From Paracoccaceae bacterium (GTDB taxonomy: Bacteria > Pseudomonadota > Alphaproteobacteria > Rhodobacterales > Rhodobacteraceae): DNA of 6,663 nucleotides. The stretch is taken from assembly GCA_011523445.1 (NCBI GenBank), contig WTGT01000175.1, forward strand, positions 1 to 6,663, in the 5' to 3' direction. Both the position numbers and the translations under genes were made by a program. The first letter of the stretch is position 1. Each line of letters opens with the position of its first letter. Shown here piece after piece: positions 5,645-6,663 of this stretch. The notes beneath the pieces were generated by a model, which worked only from the letters and a program-made list of their open reading frames with translations, did not search any database and was not told where the DNA came from.

Positions 5645-6502
5645 TTGTCAAGAACACTAAAGGTATACACCTCATTGTGGTCAATGAGGCCTCATGACAA
5701 CACCGGTGAAGTTTTGGAACTGGATCAAATCTGTGCAAAAGTTGCCGAGGCCGGATATGATGGATTGGCGATTGATTTGGGGGCAGGTGATGTCAAACTT
5801 GCCATGGAAGTTTATCCATATATCATGCAAAACAACCTTACTCCCTTGATTGTTGCTTTTCCCAAATCTGTTGAATCCTTGTCTGATACTTTGAAAATGG
5901 CCAAGGATTTTGGTGCTCCCTTTGTCGATGTAATTGGTCAGGTAATGCCGATTTCAGTAAAGGGCATGATTCCGATCATCCGAACCTGGCTGGAAATGGC
6001 TGACAGAATAGGTATGCCGATACAATTCGAAACCCACAGGAATTGTATAACAAACGATTTATACCCGACATTGGAATTGCTGGATGCAATTCCTGAGATG
6101 GATATGTGTGCCGATCTATCCCATTATGTTGTTGATAGGGAGTTCTGGTTTCCATTGAGTGACCGGGATCTTTCCTTGATAACCAGAATTCTGAATCGCT
6201 CACAGAGTTTTCAGGGACGAGTGGCAAGCCGCCAGCAGATCCAGCTTCAACTCGATTTTCCCCAGCATCAAAAATGGGTTAGGTTATTTCAGGATTGGTG
6301 GTACGAAGGTCTGGTTTCCTGGCGAAAAAGAAATAAATCAGGGGACTGTTTGTTTTTGTGTGAACTTGGTCCACCTGAATATGCAATGACAGATAGAAAC
6401 GGAAAGGAAATGTCCAATCGCTGGGAAGAAGCATTGACAATCAAGAATTGGGTAAGGGGTTATTGGAAAGAACTTGAGGATGCCGAAAAGGCACCTATCT
6501 AA
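5645..6502 (+). CDS. Sugar phosphate isomerase/epimerase-like TIM-barrel protein
   Basis: This 285-residue protein has the xylose-isomerase-like (AP endonuclease 2 family) TIM-barrel fold, whose members isomerise or epimerise sugars or related polyols with a divalent metal. Strand 1 is LKVYTSLWSM. Likely metal ligands are Glu129 in QFETHRN, Asp157 (with His160) in CADLSHYV, and Glu240 in LCELGPPEYA. The RVASRQQIQLQLDFPQHQKW stretch (192-211) and the ELGPP-YA-T ending resemble a subgroup often annotated only as sugar phosphate isomerase/epimerase. At position 190 the residue before GRVAS is Gln (codon CAG, 6212-6214), where I would expect a ligand His. The start is TTG5645: the in-frame desaturase stop is just upstream, and the next in-frame ATG (5684) would remove strand 1. 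A weak GAGGG lies at 5630-5634. The six-base gap from the desaturase suggests cotranscription and a shared pathway. The substrate is unknown. Confidence 0.75.
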   Translation: MSRTLKVYTSLWSMRPHDNTGEVLELDQICAKVAEAGYDGLAIDLGAGDVKLAMEVYPYIMQNNLTPLIVAFPKSVESLSDTLKMAKDFGAPFVDVIGQVMPISVKGMIPIIRTWLEMADRIGMPIQFETHRNCITNDLYPTLELLDAIPEMDMCADLSHYVVDREFWFPLSDRDLSLITRILNRSQSFQGRVASRQQIQLQLDFPQHQKWVRLFQDWWYEGLVSWRKRNKSGDCLFLCELGPPEYAMTDRNGKEMSNRWEEALTIKNWVRGYWKELEDAEKAPI

Positions 6503-6509
6503 AAAGCCG

Positions 6510-6523
6510 ATAATATATATTAT
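6510..6523. repeat. 14-base perfect AT palindrome after the TIM-barrel gene
   Basis: ATAATATATATTAT is a perfect inverted repeat made only of A and T, seven bases after the TIM-barrel stop codon. It could mark the operon end or a site upstream of aroQ, but such palindromes arise readily in AT-rich DNA. It is not a GC-stem terminator. Confidence 0.3.
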
Positions 6524-6551
6524 GTTAAATAAACTCTTATTCGCTTATAAT
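6523..6551 (+). promoter_or_regulatory. Candidate aroQ promoter (-10 TATAAT)
   Basis: A perfect TATAAT lies at 6546-6551, followed by GGG. The -35 position 17 bases upstream reads TGTTAA (6523-6528), a poor match to TTGACA. If used, transcription would start near 6558, leaving a leader of only about 13 bases to ATG6571 or 25 to ATG6583. Confidence 0.4.
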
Positions 6552-6570
6552 GGGTACTTGAGACATTCGA

Positions 6571-6663
6571 ATGGAAAAAAATATGACTTCGTTACTTATA
6601 ATTAATGGCCCTAATCTGAATATGTTGGGCGCCAGGCAACAATCACACTATGGTACTCTTACC
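6571..6663 (+). CDS. aroQ: 3-dehydroquinate dehydratase type II, N-terminal part (runs off the window)
   Basis: The open frame from ATG6571 gives 31 codons to the window end, with MTSLLIINGPNLNMLGARQ as its core. The NGPNLN-LG-R motif is the N-terminal signature of type II dehydroquinase, the cytoplasmic dodecamer that dehydrates 3-dehydroquinate to 3-dehydroshikimate in the shikimate pathway. The Arg of GARQ and the Tyr of HYGT match the flexible-loop Arg and the catalytic Tyr at this end of the family. A second in-frame ATG at 6583 has GGA at suitable distance (6573-6575) and would give the more usual short N-terminus, so either start is possible. An upstream in-frame TGA (6559-6561) closes the frame. 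In many proteobacteria aroQ is followed by accB and accC, which would lie beyond this window. Confidence 0.93.
   Translation, partial: MEKNMTSLLIINGPNLNMLGARQQSHYGTLT

Noticed and set aside
5532..6227. Minus-strand frames across the desaturase/TIM-barrel genes
   Set aside because: They are antisense to two recognisable protein families and have no recognisable product.
1..6663. Mobile element, CRISPR array, toxin-antitoxin or defence system
   Set aside because: I saw no transposase, terminal repeats, regular direct repeats or small coupled gene pair of that type. All coding space is taken by recognisable metabolic and regulatory genes.

Overview
The window looks like chromosomal DNA from an AT-leaning proteobacterium, most likely an alphaproteobacterium. 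The reasons are the gene order phoR, pstB, phoU, phoB, which follows the alphaproteobacterial arrangement with the kinase first and the response regulator last, and the alphaproteobacterial style of the PAS segment in PhoR. Base composition (judged by eye, not counted) and compact spacing would fit a marine lineage, but nothing here fixes a genus. I see no IS element, prophage, CRISPR array, tRNA or rRNA.

Layout. Positions 1-97 are the last 31 codons of a SufS-type cysteine desulfurase (+ strand). Positions 144-3522 are a four-gene phosphate-signalling cluster (+): PhoR kinase, PstB ATPase, PhoU and PhoB. Positions 3616-4509 (- strand, convergent with phoB) encode an arginine deiminase/dimethylarginine-hydrolase-fold enzyme with a complete catalytic set. 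A 139-base divergent spacer separates it from a + strand pair: a membrane fatty-acid-desaturase-family protein (4649-5638) and, 6 bases later, a sugar-isomerase-type TIM-barrel protein (5645-6502). The window ends in the first 31 codons of type II 3-dehydroquinate dehydratase, aroQ (from 6571 or 6583). No gene-free stretch exceeds 140 bases.

How the genes work together. PhoR should phosphorylate PhoB, while PhoU and PstB normally relay the state of the phosphate transporter to PhoR. The notable point is that the transporter itself (pstS, pstC, pstA) is missing from the place where it usually sits, between phoR and pstB, and that PhoR has no membrane segment. The locus therefore looks like a Pho signalling module without its local membrane partners. 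The desaturase and TIM-barrel genes are almost certainly cotranscribed, but their substrate is unknown. The remaining genes (sufS, aroQ) are housekeeping. I found no convincing evidence for a wholly new system; the stripped-down Pho cluster and the desaturase/TIM-barrel pair are the best leads.
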